A stretch of 64,000 nt of DNA, from positions 1 through 64,000 of the forward strand of contig JADJGU010000005.1 of the NCBI GenBank assembly GCA_016707885.1. The letters run 5' to 3'. This stretch comes from Sphingomonadales bacterium (GTDB lineage: Bacteria > Pseudomonadota > Alphaproteobacteria > Sphingomonadales > Sphingomonadaceae). The notes below the pieces were generated by a model, which worked only from the letters and a program-made list of their open reading frames with translations, searched no databases and was not told the DNA's origin. How positions within the stretch are numbered: position 1 is the stretch's first letter; each line of letters begins with the position of its first letter. Both the position numbers and the translations under genes were made by a program. Shown here piece after piece: positions 1 to 8,173 of this stretch.

Positions 1-152
1 CAATCGTCGCAGCAATCCATAGCCTGCTCGCAGCACGCATTCAGCGCGGCACAACATGCGTCAACGGCATTGGTAATTGCGGGAGACTGAGCAGCAAATG
101 CTGCGGGTGTAATAAAAAACAACGCTGCGGCTGTTGCATAATATTTCGTCAT
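1..152 (-). CDS. Small secreted Cys-rich protein, partial (cut by left edge)
   Basis: The visible 50 residues are a signal peptide (hydrophobic stretch ending in TPAAFA) followed by a mature start with paired cysteines: DACC, NACC and DCCDD, spaced by five to seven residues. The start at 152 is supported by GGAGA seven bases upstream. Paired cysteines on helical spacing suggest binding of a soft metal such as Cu(I), and four-helix-bundle copper-binding proteins have comparable Cys repeats, but too little is visible to assign a family. It lies at the downstream end of the copper-resistance region on the same strand, which supports a metal-binding role. The C-terminus is outside the window. Confidence 0.6.
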   Translation of the reverse strand, partial: MTKYYATAAALFFITPAAFAAQSPAITNAVDACCAALNACCEQAMDCCDD

Positions 153-241
153 GACGTTTCTCCATTGGGTAGCCGATTGAGCGACAGTGATTACGCCCCT
201 CATATCGTCATTCGGAACGACATGCCCAATCGTTACATGCT

Positions 242-670
242 TCAATGCTTGGCAAATATGCTCGTCTTGCCGGAACCAAATGCGATGACATTGTAGTGGT
301 CAGCAGGATAGCCGGCAGCTTCCATTCCAGGCGAGCCGAGCGGCATACCGGCAACCGCCAGCCCGCGCACACCTTTTGGCTTCGCAGCAAGCACGCGCTT
401 CATATCGGCAATCGGAACATGGCCTTCAAACGCGATGCCGTCGATGATCGCAGTATGGCATGATGCGAGGCTAGCGGGCATCCCCAGCCGCTTGTGGATG
501 ACGGCACGATTGGCATCATCGACAATCTTGACGGCGCGTCCGAATTTCTGACGAACTTGCACGGCCCATTTTTCGCAACATCCGCAACCCGGATCACGGT
601 GCATCACGATGTTATTTGCCGCCATTGCCGATGTCGAAAACAAGGCAAGCGTGAGAATTAGTTTCTTCAT
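242..670 (-). CDS. DUF411 family periplasmic metal-binding protein
   Basis: 142 residues with a clear signal peptide (MKKLILTLALFSTSAMA). The mature protein begins with the family hallmark, a CGCC motif (residues about 29-32, in DPGCGCCEKW), followed by the conserved SCHTA, EGHVP and GLAVAGMPLGSPGME segments. DUF411 proteins accompany copper and other metal resistance genes; a metal-binding or chaperone role through the CGCC cysteines and the later CH pair is the usual interpretation, without an assigned reaction. The start at 670 follows GGAGA. It is one of a set of small exported metal-binding proteins downstream of copA/copB on the same strand. Length is normal for the family. Confidence 0.85.
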   Translation of the reverse strand: MKKLILTLALFSTSAMAANNIVMHRDPGCGCCEKWAVQVRQKFGRAVKIVDDANRAVIHKRLGMPASLASCHTAIIDGIAFEGHVPIADMKRVLAAKPKGVRGLAVAGMPLGSPGMEAAGYPADHYNVIAFGSGKTSIFAKH

Positions 671-736
671 GGATGATCTCCATCATTGCAAAGCGTTGAA
701 GTTCGGGAGCGACATAGCCGCCCCCGAACCGTCACG

Positions 737-940
737 TCATTTGGTTTTCATGTCGCCCATGTCATGGCCTTCATGACCGGACTTTTCAGTGCCCGCGGCT
801 TCGTCTTTGCAGCAAGCCATTTTGCCGTCCTCATCCTTTTTGCAGCAGCAGCACTCCTTCTTAGGAGCAGGCGGCTCTGCGGCAAAAGCAGCACCGGACA
901 AGGTCAGCGCCAAAGCGCCAATTAACATCTTCATTTTCAT
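737..940 (-). CDS. Small Cys/His/Met-rich exported protein
   Basis: 67 residues: a signal peptide (MKMKMLIGALALTLSGAAFA) and a short mature part with a CCCC run, a KMACC motif and a C-terminal HEGHDMGDM segment. These residues could bind Cu(I)/Cu(II), but no named family is recognised. I chose the ATG at 940 because GGAG sits six bases upstream; a longer frame from 952 would add four residues and place the start inside that ribosome-binding site. It lies between the DUF411 gene and an unknown gene in the copper region, so a periplasmic metal buffer is a reasonable inference. Confidence 0.7.
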   Translation of the reverse strand: MKMKMLIGALALTLSGAAFAAEPPAPKKECCCCKKDEDGKMACCKDEAAGTEKSGHEGHDMGDMKTK

Positions 941-975
941 AATATTCTCCATGATTTTCAGTCGTCAAAAATTGT

Positions 976-1317
976 TCAACCAAATCGTGGAGGGGGCGTT
1001 TGCGGAATATCGCTTATTCCGACCAACGCGAGTTCAAACTCAAGAACATAGCTTGGTGGCAGTAACCCCGTGTCGCTATGACCCGCTTCGGCTGCCATTA
1101 GCAGGACCGGACAACCCAGATGGCACATCCCCAACGGTGCACCATCCGAATGGTGAAGCGGTTCAGGGTGCGGCGAACCGACCGGACCAGACTCCATATC
1201 CGTACAATCCTGCATCATCTCACTTTGGGTCGCAGGCTCGGATGCCATTGGAAAGCAATTTGCTTCGGACCGTCCTGCCAGTGTCACAACCATCATCAAC
1301 AGCAACAAAATGCGCAC
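976..1317 (-). CDS. Hypothetical exported protein of the copper region
   Basis: About 113 residues when started at GTG 1317. That start gives an N-terminal hydrophobic segment (ILLLLMMVVTLAG), followed by a region with scattered Met, Cys and His (NCFPM, EMMQDCTDM, HHSDG, GMCHLGCP) and a moderately hydrophobic segment (CPVLLMAAEAG). The frame is open further upstream to a TTG at 1425, overlapping the PepSY gene, so the start is uncertain. I do not recognise the family. The Met/Cys/His content and position between metal-binding genes suggest a copper-related exported or membrane-associated protein. Confidence 0.5.
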   Translation of the reverse strand: MRILLLLMMVVTLAGRSEANCFPMASEPATQSEMMQDCTDMESGPVGSPHPEPLHHSDGAPLGMCHLGCPVLLMAAEAGHSDTGLLPPSYVLEFELALVGISDIPQTPPPRFG

Positions 1318-1411
1318 AGATATTGTGAAACGGGATCGACAAAGCAAAGTCACGGGCAAGAATACCGCATTGTCTGTATCGAAACAATGTCGCTGTGGAG
1401 ATGCCGAATAT

Positions 1412-2149
1412 TCATGACGCGGCAAGCCGCTTCGCTTTTCGGCGCCGCCGGAACGGCCAGCGGATTACCAGCAATATTGTGCCGGCGATTCCCAGGACCA
1501 ATCCACCGACGGCGAACGCCAGCAGCCACCATGTGTTAAAATTCTCATGGTTCTTCCAATCCATGATGTGCAGGCTCCAGAAGAAATCATAGACCCGCCA
1601 AGTGCCGGTGCGGACGGCAGTGATCTTCCCGGTGTCAGCCGCGACAAAGATGCTTGTGGCATCGGGGTCGGCATAAGCAATTCGCCAAGCTGGCAGCGCG
1701 GCTCGGTATTCGGGGCTTTCTGTAGTAACGCGCGATGCTTTCGATTTCGGTCTGGACGAGGATTTCCAAGCGCCGTTCGCAATGGCTGTCGCTTGGTCTG
1801 CACTGACCGGCGGAATGAGCGCACCCGTTTGAGCATCAAAGAGCTTGATACCGCTACCGGTCGTCACCTCGGCAACAGCGCGGTCACCCATCATGTGCCA
1901 ATTGATCGACTTCACTGGCGCGCCCGCGCTGGCGGTTATCTTGGCTGGGTCGGCAAAGCTCACACCTGCCGGGATGGTGATCGCCGTTTCACGGTCAACA
2001 AGATGCTCACCGCGCACCTTGTCGATCGGCAGAAAGCTCATGATAACGCCACTGGCGAACCAAATCAAAAGCTGCGCGCCAATTATAAGCGCCAGCCATG
2101 TGTGGATGCGACTGGCGGTTAAATGGATGCGGGTGCGTGTGCTGCTCAG
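1412..2149 (-). CDS. PepSY domain-containing membrane protein
   Basis: The protein has an N-terminal membrane segment (HTWLALIIGAQLLIWFASGV), a periplasmic PepSY-like region, and a C-terminal segment beginning FFWSLHIMDW followed by a second membrane helix (AFAVGGLVLGIAGTILLVIRW) and a basic tail. This layout is common in PepSY proteins tied to metal uptake or reduction and to copper operons. No ATG, GTG or TTG lies near the expected N-terminus. CTG at 2149, overlapping the copB stop codon as CTGA, has AAGGA seven bases upstream and gives the best start. An ATG at 2245 exists but would add 32 residues of copB shadow. The reading of the conserved part is secure; the start is not. Confidence 0.75.
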   Translation of the reverse strand: MSSTRTRIHLTASRIHTWLALIIGAQLLIWFASGVIMSFLPIDKVRGEHLVDRETAITIPAGVSFADPAKITASAGAPVKSINWHMMGDRAVAEVTTGSGIKLFDAQTGALIPPVSADQATAIANGAWKSSSRPKSKASRVTTESPEYRAALPAWRIAYADPDATSIFVAADTGKITAVRTGTWRVYDFFWSLHIMDWKNHENFNTWWLLAFAVGGLVLGIAGTILLVIRWPFRRRRKAKRLAAS

Positions 2150-3142
2150 AACCAGATCCTTATCCCGGCGACCAAACTTATCGTATCGGGATCTTCGCCT
2201 GCAATTCTTGAAAAGCGCGCGGTTGCGCCCGTCTGTTTGCGCCATTCAACGCCGATGTAGGGCGCGAATTCCTGTTTGATCTCGTAGCGCAGACGCAGGC
2301 CTGCCTCAAAATCCGACAGGCCAGCGCCAATGCCGATGGCCGAAATATCCTGAAAAGAGAAATTGGCCTCGATACGCGGTTGCAAAATCAGTTTCTGGGT
2401 GATGCGCTGGTCATAGGACGCTTCGACGCGCGCGCGGACTTCACCCTTGTTCGACAGGAACGTCGCGGCATTCACCTTGAACCAATAAGGAGCGATACCC
2501 TCGACTCCCGCAACTAGGTAAGTGCGCGACGGATCGGGTTTGATGTCGTGGCGGACGCCTGCTTGCAGATTCCAGTAAGGCGCAATGGCGCGCGAATAGA
2601 GGGCTTGCAGTTCAAGGTCATCGAGACGCCCACCGAACGCGCCTTCGCCCTCAAACTTGACGCCAAAACGGTTGATGTTGCCGCCGGTAAAGGCTTCGCC
2701 CTCGAACCGGTAGGTTTCGCCGCCTTTTTGAAAGCCGACTTCGGCCAAATCGAGCATGACCAGCGAATAGCCCATGCCGCCGACTTCATATGCCAGCTCC
2801 TTGCGCGACTGTGCCATTACTTCCGCGCCAAAAACCGCATCTGCGGCATGATCGCCGGGAGGCTGAGGCAGGCGCTGAGGCATCGCCGACATCGCTCTCT
2901 GCGCTATCATCAGCGGGCATCGCGCTCATGTCATGTCCGGCATGGGGATCGGCGGGTTCTGCCGGAACCTCCTCCATGTTCCCCATGTCGTGACCGGCAT
3001 GAGGATCGGTTGCTACGGGCGGTGCCTCGGCCTTGGTCTGTTCAGCGGGCATGTCATGCCCTTGATGCGCCGAATGGTCTTGTTGCGCGTAAGCTGACGA
3101 TGGCAACAGCATAGCGGCCGAAAGCAGGAGCGTGCGTTTCAT
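2146..3142 (-). pseudogene. copB: copB, copper resistance outer-membrane protein, frame broken once
   Basis: CopB is an outer-membrane beta-barrel working with CopA in periplasmic copper resistance. The first frame (3142 to about 2858) encodes a signal peptide and a His/Met-rich domain with repeats such as DPHAGHDM. The second frame (about 2859 to 2146) begins GDHAADAVFG and continues through the barrel (ELAYEVGGMGY, EAFTGGNINRF, YIGVEWRKQ) to the typical C-terminal IRIWF. The frames join perfectly if one C is removed from the GGG run (plus strand) at 2857-2859. The start at 3142 overlaps the copA stop as ATGA. Either the gene is inactivated or the sequence has a one-base error; similar homopolymer indels occur elsewhere in the window. 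Confidence 0.85.
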
Positions 3143-4945
3143 TCGCCGCCCTCCTCATGCCGCACAGTGACGACGCGGAACATCCCTGCGTGCATGTGCA
3201 TCAGCATGTGACAGTGAAACGCCCAGTCGCCCATCGCGTCTGCCGTAAAATCGAACGTCACTTTGGCACCCGGCAAGACATTCACGACATTCTTGCGCGG
3301 ATATTGACCCTTCTGTCCGTTCACGACCTCAAAGAAATGACCGTGCAAATGGATGGGGTGCGGCATCATCGTGTGGTTGATGAGGTTTACCCGGACACGC
3401 TCATTGTGGCGAAACGGCAGCGGCTCGGTCTTCTCGCTATATTTCTCGCCGTCCATCGACCACATATAGCGTTCCATATTGGCGGTCAGGTGGACATCAA
3501 TCTCGCGCGACGGCTTGCGCGTGTCGGGATTGGGTTCAAGCGCGCGCAACTGGCTCAATGTCAGCACGCGGTGGGGAACTTTCTCAAGCCCTGTTGGCCG
3601 TTCGGCATTGCGATCCATCGGCATCGGCGCAAGGCTGGCCACACCTGGCCCCATTTTCACCTGCGGCGCAACCGAAGGATCACGCATGTTCATGGAGCCA
3701 TGATCCATGTTGCCCATCCCGCCATCCATTGCGGCCATTTCTTCAGGGGTCATTTTGCTATGATCCATACCCGCCATGTCACCGCCACCGCTGCCATGAT
3801 CCATGCCCATATCTTTCATGGTCAGTAGCGGACGCTCGCGCAGTGCGGGGATCGGGGCTGTCATCCCCATTTTTGGGGCCAGCGTCGCACGGCACTGGCC
3901 GGAGCGGTCGATGGCTTCGGCAATGAAGGCGTAGGCTGTGGCTTCCTTCGGCTCGATAATCACGTCCCACGTCTCGGCGACCGCGATCTGGAACTCGTCA
4001 GTTTCAACAGGCGTCAGCGGCAGGCCGTCAGCCGCAACAATCGTCATCGGCAGGCCGGGAACACGAATGTTGAAATTGCTCATCGCGGCGGCATTGATTA
4101 TCCGCAGCCGAACGCGCTCGCCCGGTTTGAAGATGCCGGTCCAGTTGCCCATGCTGTCATGGCCGTTGATGAGATAGTGATAATAAGCGCCGGTCACATC
4201 GGCGATGTCGGTCGGGTCCATCAGCATCTGGCCCCACATGACGCGCTCGGACAATGGCTGGTCCTTGCCTTTCAGCAACCCGGCCATCGTCTGCTTTGCG
4301 CCTATTGAAATAGCCGGCCTTCTGCTTTTGCTTGGTGAAGTTGGTGTGGGCGTGGGCAAAACTCCAGTCGGACAAAACGAGGATATGCTCGCGGTCATAT
4401 TTGATCGGGTCTGTGCCCGCAGCATCGACAATCAGCGCGCCATACATGCCCATCGCTTCCTGCATGTGGCTGTGGCTGTGATACCAATAGGTGCCATGCT
4501 GTCGCATCGGAAATTCGTAGGTGAAACTCTCGCCCGGCCCGATGCCGGGAAAGCTGATGCCGGGAACGCCGTCCATCTGGAATGGCAGTAACATGCCGTG
4601 CCAATGAACCGATGTATCCTCTTGCAATGTGTTGCGGACGATTAGCTTTACATTCTGGCCCTCGCGCAGCCGCACCAGCGGCCCGGGCAAAGTGCCGTTG
4701 ATGGTGTAAGCGTGACCGGTTTTCTTGCCGAGCTTGAAGGCCGACTGACCAACGCTGAGTTCGATGGTGTCGCCCGAGACGACGCCGGATTGTCCAGCGA
4801 GGCTGTGCAGGCCGTGTGACCCGCTCTTGGCCCAGGCTGGAAACAAATCACCCAACGCAACCGCGCCACCCGTGATGGTGGCGGCTTTCAGCAGGGATCG
4901 GCGGTTGAGCGGCGTGTCGCCGAATGGCACTGATGTGATGGTCAT
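3139..4945 (-). pseudogene. copA: copA, periplasmic multicopper oxidase, frame broken once
   Basis: CopA oxidises Cu(I) in the periplasm after Tat export. The start at 4945 follows AGGGA and gives a Tat signal with RRSLLK. The first frame carries the type-1/2/3 copper motifs SVHWHG and YWYHSHSHMQ. The second frame continues from KQTMAGLLKG through a Met/His-rich stretch (several MDHS/MDHG repeats) to HPIHLHGHFF and WAFHCHMLMHMHAGM at the C-terminus. The join between YFNRR and KQTMAG needs one A removed from the TTT run (plus strand) at 4295-4297. All four copper motifs are then present and the length, about 600 residues, is normal. As sequenced it is broken; a sequencing indel or a real inactivation are both possible. 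Confidence 0.87.
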
Positions 4946-4976
4946 AATGTCCCTACGCACCCACAGGCCATGCCCC

Positions 4977-5543
4977 TCACGATGCGCCTAAAATTTCATT
5001 GAGTTGTTTACGGGCGCGGTAAAGCCGCGTTTCGACCGCTTTGCCGCTGATACCCAAGATCGTCGCAGTGTCGGCTTCGGGTAAATCTTCAATTGTCCGC
5101 AAAACCAGCACTTCCCGCAAATTGTGCGGGAGCGTGGCAATAGCTCTCATGGCCCGCGCCAATTCGGCGCGGTGATATATGATGGTATCAGAGATCGGCG
5201 CGTCGTCGGCAACAGTGATGGCTTCATCAATATCGACAGCACGACTGAAGAAGCTGCGAACTTTACGCCGCCGCGCCCAATCTCGCGCCTTGTTGACCGC
5301 GATGCGCGACATCCATGCCCGAAACGGGCGCTCAGGGTCATAGCGTTTGAGCGCGGCAAACCCGGAAACAAAGGCTTCCTGCGTAATATCGAGTGCGGCG
5401 TCGCTGTCACCGACAAGGCTGCGCACGAGCCGGAAAACCGCATCGCGGTGCCGTTCAAGAAGGCGGCGATAGCCGTCCTCCCGGCCTGCCAGCGCCAGCC
5501 GGGCAAGCTCCCCATCTGACATTTCAGCAGAGGCGGAATTCAC
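4977..5543 (-). CDS. ECF RNA polymerase sigma factor (CnrH-like)
   Basis: 188 residues with sigma region 2 (YRRLLERHRDAVFRLVRSLVGD, DITQEAFVSGF, PFRAWMSRIAVNKARDW) and region 4 (LPHNLREVLVLRTIEDLPEADTATILGISGKAVETRLYRARKQL), the plan of an extracytoplasmic-function sigma factor. It overlaps the metal-sensor gene upstream by four bases (ATGA) and precedes copA by about 30 bases on the same strand. The order anti-sigma, sensor, sigma matches cnrYXH of Cupriavidus metallidurans, where metal binding to the periplasmic sensor releases the sigma factor. By analogy it should drive the copper operon and its own operon; that target is inferred. Confidence 0.88.
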   Translation of the reverse strand: MNSASAEMSDGELARLALAGREDGYRRLLERHRDAVFRLVRSLVGDSDAALDITQEAFVSGFAALKRYDPERPFRAWMSRIAVNKARDWARRRKVRSFFSRAVDIDEAITVADDAPISDTIIYHRAELARAMRAIATLPHNLREVLVLRTIEDLPEADTATILGISGKAVETRLYRARKQLNEILGAS

Positions 5544-5980
5544 TTAACTTCGCCGGTCAGCGCCTTTGTGACAGTTGCATCAAATGTCCGCGCTTGCTCA
5601 GGAGTCAGCGCACCGCGCATCGCAAACAGATGTTGGAGCGTCTCCTTCTGCATCTCGCCCATGACGTGATGGATATGATCGACAGCCGCTGTTACTTGGG
5701 TGCCATAGCCATGCTCGGCTTCAATTGCAGCGGCAAGCCGTGCATTGGCAGCGCGCATCTCCAGTTCCATTGCGCGTTTACGGATCGCGTGCTGCTTTTC
5801 TAGCGCTTCAATCTTTGAATGCTGTTCAGGCGACAGTTTGAGCTGTTCATGCAGTAGCTTGTGAACTTCGGTTTCGCTTGGGCGCTCGGCCACAAATACA
5901 TGCCGGGCCGCCAAAACGCCGCAAAGTGAAGCGAGAAAGGCAACAACGGCAATCAGCAGCAGCCAGCGCCCGCGTGTCAT
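5540..5980 (-). CDS. Periplasmic heavy-metal sensor (CnrX-like)
   Basis: 146 residues: a short cytoplasmic tip, one N-terminal membrane helix (WLLLIAVVAFLASLCGVLA) and a long helical periplasmic domain. The domain has the LSPEQ...I motif of the Spy/CpxP-CnrX heavy-metal-resistance fold (LKLSPEQHSKIEALEKQ) and a second ALTPEQARTF motif. Candidate metal ligands are the His/Met cluster HIHHVMGEM at about residues 103-111 and the N-terminal HKLLHEQ. It overlaps both neighbours by four bases (ATGA), so anti-sigma, sensor and sigma factor are probably translated together. In the Cnr system this protein holds the anti-sigma factor until Ni or Co binds; copper as ligand here is inferred from context. 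Confidence 0.82.
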   Translation of the reverse strand: MTRGRWLLLIAVVAFLASLCGVLAARHVFVAERPSETEVHKLLHEQLKLSPEQHSKIEALEKQHAIRKRAMELEMRAANARLAAAIEAEHGYGTQVTAAVDHIHHVMGEMQKETLQHLFAMRGALTPEQARTFDATVTKALTGEVK

Positions 5981-6255
5981 TGACTGCTATCCAACAGGCT
6001 GGAGGGGGCGAGTGCGGAGGCCGATGTCAGCGATAGCGGCGCTTCACCCGCTATCGCAGGGCCAGCCGTCAGTGCGCCGCTTGCAAGCCCGATTCCGAGA
6101 GCAAGCGCACCACAAGCACCGACCGCAGCGCGCGACACAGAACCCATTTGCTGACGTTCTTGCAGCGCATTCATTACGGCATCGTCGAGCGACGTTAGAC
6201 TATCGGGGACAGGAAGGTCGCGCAGCCCTGCCAGTAATGTTGCATCCAAAGCCAT
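5977..6255 (-). CDS. Small membrane anti-sigma factor (CnrY-like)
   Basis: 92 residues with a cytoplasmic N-terminal part (ALDATLLAGLRDLPVPDSL, DDAVMNALQERQQ), one membrane helix (VGACGALALGIGLASGALTAG) and a short periplasmic tail. The short N-terminus, single helix and position before the sensor and sigma genes fit CnrY-type anti-sigma factors, which are poorly conserved in sequence. The ATG at 6255 is chosen over a longer frame to 6288 because AAGGAG stands upstream at good spacing. It would bind the sigma factor at the membrane and release it on a signal from the sensor. Function is inferred mainly from size, topology and gene order. Confidence 0.7.
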   Translation of the reverse strand: MALDATLLAGLRDLPVPDSLTSLDDAVMNALQERQQMGSVSRAAVGACGALALGIGLASGALTAGPAIAGEAPLSLTSASALAPSSLLDSSQ

Positions 6256-6297
6256 TATTCTACTCCTTACGCCATCACTACGCAGCAATGTGCATCA

Positions 6298-6322
6298 CCC
6301 CTCACAAAATGATTTTGAGGGG
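6298..6322. promoter_or_regulatory. Palindrome in divergent anti-sigma / copC promoter region
   Basis: In the 121-base gap between the divergent anti-sigma and copC genes, CCCCTCA at 6298-6304 is mirrored by TGAGGGG at 6316-6322, around an AT-rich centre (CAAAATGATTT). Its position suggests an operator or a small hairpin acting on one or both operons. No regulator is assigned. Confidence 0.4.
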
Positions 6323-6376
6323 GAGGTCTCTGACATGCGTAAATGCTGTGAACCTGTCACTCAAGGAGTTAGAATA

Positions 6377-6841
6377 ATGGCAAAGCTCAATATCATGTCG
6401 CTTTTCGTTGCAACCGCGCTGGTGGCCACGCCTGCTGCGGTGTTTGCCCATGCAAAACTGATATCATCGACGCCTGCGGTGAATGCGACGGTCGCCAAAC
6501 CGGCAAAGATTACCCTGACGTTCAACGAGAAATTGACTGGTCCTACTGTGAAGGTCGAGCTGTTTATGACCGGAATGGCCAAGGGCATGTCGCATGACGG
6601 CGGCATGGATCACAGCAAGATGGATCATAGCAAGATGGCGGGCGGAAAAATGGATCACGGCGCTATGGCTGACCACGCGCCAATGAAAATTGCCGCCACA
6701 TCGCAGCTCGGTAAGGACGGAAAGTCCGTAACGCTTCTGCCGAAACGCGCGCTATCCGCTGGCAAATACAAGGTCGTTTGGACCGCTGCTGGGGCCGACA
6801 TGCACAAGATGACAGGCAACTACAGCTTTACGGTCAAGTAA
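6377..6841 (+). CDS. copC: CopC-like periplasmic copper-binding protein
   Basis: 154 residues with a signal peptide ending AAVFA, so the mature protein starts with His (HAKLISSTPAV), the N-terminal ligand expected in CopC. The cupredoxin-like fold is recognisable from KITLTFNEKL, SVTLLPKRALSAGKYKVVW and YSFTV. Between them is a Met/His insert with MDHSKM and MDHGAM repeats that would bind Cu(I)/Cu(II). The ATG at 6377 is chosen because AAGGAG is nine bases upstream; the frame is open further left but has no good start signal. It is transcribed divergently from the sigma operon and lies one base ahead of copD, so CopC would deliver or store periplasmic copper with CopD. Confidence 0.88.
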   Translation: MAKLNIMSLFVATALVATPAAVFAHAKLISSTPAVNATVAKPAKITLTFNEKLTGPTVKVELFMTGMAKGMSHDGGMDHSKMDHSKMAGGKMDHGAMADHAPMKIAATSQLGKDGKSVTLLPKRALSAGKYKVVWTAAGADMHKMTGNYSFTVK

Positions 6842-6842
6842 G

Positions 6843-7682
6843 ATGGAACCGGCAGGCATTGCTCTTCGCCTGCTGGTTTACATCGACGGCGCATTGATGC
6901 TCGGCATATTGCTGTTTGCAATGTCCTGGACGCGGCAAGTGCGTTTGGCGACGGTCGTGTTTGCGGCGGTTGGCATAGTGTTGACCACAGTGACCATGCT
7001 TAGGCTGGCTGCGTCATTTTCTGATAGCACGGCATTTTTAGATATACCCACGCTGCAAATGTTGCTGACCGAAACGGCGATGGGCTGGGCGGCGATTGCA
7101 AGGATCACCGCGCTGCTGGCGGTGGTTACCTTGGCCTTGACCAGCGCGAAGCGCTTCTATCCCATCCTGTTTGCCATCATGGCCGTCGTGTCGCTGTCGT
7201 GGAACGGCCACGGCGCAATGACCGACAACGCACTTGGCTGGCTCCATCTCGCCGGCAATGCCTTGCATTTGCTTGCGGGGCTTGGCTGGATCGGCGCGCT
7301 CGCGGCGTTTCTGTGGGCCGCGGCTCTATCAAAAGAGTCATCCCATGATCTGGCTGTCAGCCTTGAACGGTTTGCGGGTGTTGGCACTGTCTTTGTCGCA
7401 GTGCTACTCGCAACCGGGATCGCCAATACGCTTTTCATCGTTGGAGCAAATGCGCTGCCAACGCTTCTGGAAACGACCTATGGACGTCTATTGTTGACGA
7501 AAATCGGTTTGTTCGCGGCCATGCTTGCGGCTGCCGCTGCGAACCGCCTTTGGCTCACACCGCGATTGATCGCATCGCCCTCACTGGCTGCTGTCCGAAC
7601 CAGCCTTGGTGCAGAACTCCTCCTTGGCATCGCCGTGCTGGCAATCGTTGCATGGCTCGGCACGCTTGATCCGTCGCAATGA
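6843..7682 (+). CDS. copD: CopD family inner-membrane copper protein
   Basis: 279 residues with about eight hydrophobic helices, among them LLVYIDGALMLGILLFAM at the N-terminus, ITALLAVVTLALT, and the CopD-typical HLAGNALHLLAGLGWIGALAAFL, followed by RFAGVGTVFVAVLLATGIANTLF and TTYGRLLLTKIGLFAAMLAAAAANR. CopD proteins span the inner membrane and take part with CopC in copper import or handling. The start is one base after the copC stop, so the two are one transcript. The gene converges on merR at 7691 with eight bases between. Confidence 0.88.
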   Translation: MEPAGIALRLLVYIDGALMLGILLFAMSWTRQVRLATVVFAAVGIVLTTVTMLRLAASFSDSTAFLDIPTLQMLLTETAMGWAAIARITALLAVVTLALTSAKRFYPILFAIMAVVSLSWNGHGAMTDNALGWLHLAGNALHLLAGLGWIGALAAFLWAAALSKESSHDLAVSLERFAGVGTVFVAVLLATGIANTLFIVGANALPTLLETTYGRLLLTKIGLFAAMLAAAAANRLWLTPRLIASPSLAAVRTSLGAELLLGIAVLAIVAWLGTLDPSQ

Positions 7683-7690
7683 TCTGGCAA

Positions 7691-8104
7691 TCAGCGTGCA
7701 GCGACAGCTTCAAACGAAGCGATGATCGGGCATGGGCCTTCGTTGCCCGCCGAACATGCGTCGGCAAGATGCGACAGTGCTTTTCTTGCGCCCTGCAATT
7801 CAGCAATGCGCGCATCGAGCGCCGATATCCGCTCGCGCGCCAACACACGCACCTGCGCCCGGTCAGCGCTCGCATCAAGGTCGAGCAACCGCTTGATCTC
7901 CTCAAGCGAGAAGCCCGCACTCTGCGCCGCTTTGATAAAACGCAGCCGCTGTGTCTCGTCTGGGCCGTAGCGGCGGATGCCGCCGTTGATGCCAGATCCG
8001 CTTCGGGGTGGCACCGGCAAAAGCCCGCGCCGCTGATAAAAACGCACGGTTTCCACGCCCACACCGCCTGTTTGTGCCAGCCGCCCAATTGTCATGTCGT
8101 TCAT
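7691..8104 (-). CDS. MerR family transcriptional regulator (mercury/metal type)
   Basis: 137 residues: an N-terminal MerR helix-turn-helix (MTIGRLAQTGGVGVETVRFYQRRGLL and GIRRYGPDETQRLRFIKAAQSAGFSLEEIKRLL), a dimerisation helix (VRVLARERISALDARIAELQGARKAL) and a C-terminal metal-loop region (ADACSAGNEGPCPII). The cysteines at DACSAGNEGPCP match the spacing seen in MerR of mercury resistance, where with a third Cys they bind Hg(II). Only two cysteines are seen here, so the ligand may differ. The ATG at 8104 follows GGAG by eight bases. It is divergent from the glutaredoxin-MauE gene, and the operator lies between them. Confidence 0.85.
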   Translation of the reverse strand: MNDMTIGRLAQTGGVGVETVRFYQRRGLLPVPPRSGSGINGGIRRYGPDETQRLRFIKAAQSAGFSLEEIKRLLDLDASADRAQVRVLARERISALDARIAELQGARKALSHLADACSAGNEGPCPIIASFEAVAAR

Positions 8105-8107
8105 CGC

Positions 8108-8138
8108 TTGACTCCGTACTATAGTACGGAAGCTATAT
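8108..8138 (+). promoter_or_regulatory. MerR-type promoter/operator
   Basis: TTGACT (8108-8113) and CTATAT (8133-8138) form a -35/-10 pair separated by 19 bases, the overlong spacing typical of MerR-activated promoters. The spacer contains the perfect 16-base palindrome CCGTACTATAGTACGG (8114-8129). It drives the plus-strand glutaredoxin-MauE gene and overlaps the merR leader, so the regulator likely controls both. Confidence 0.8.
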
Positions 8139-8173
8139 AGGGGTCGACACTCTGATCCGAAAGAAAAAACATC

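Noticed and set aside
4295..4297. Programmed frameshifting in copA
   Set aside because: There is no slippery heptamer, no downstream pseudoknot, and both copA and copB are affected by simple homopolymer indels, as are unrelated genes.
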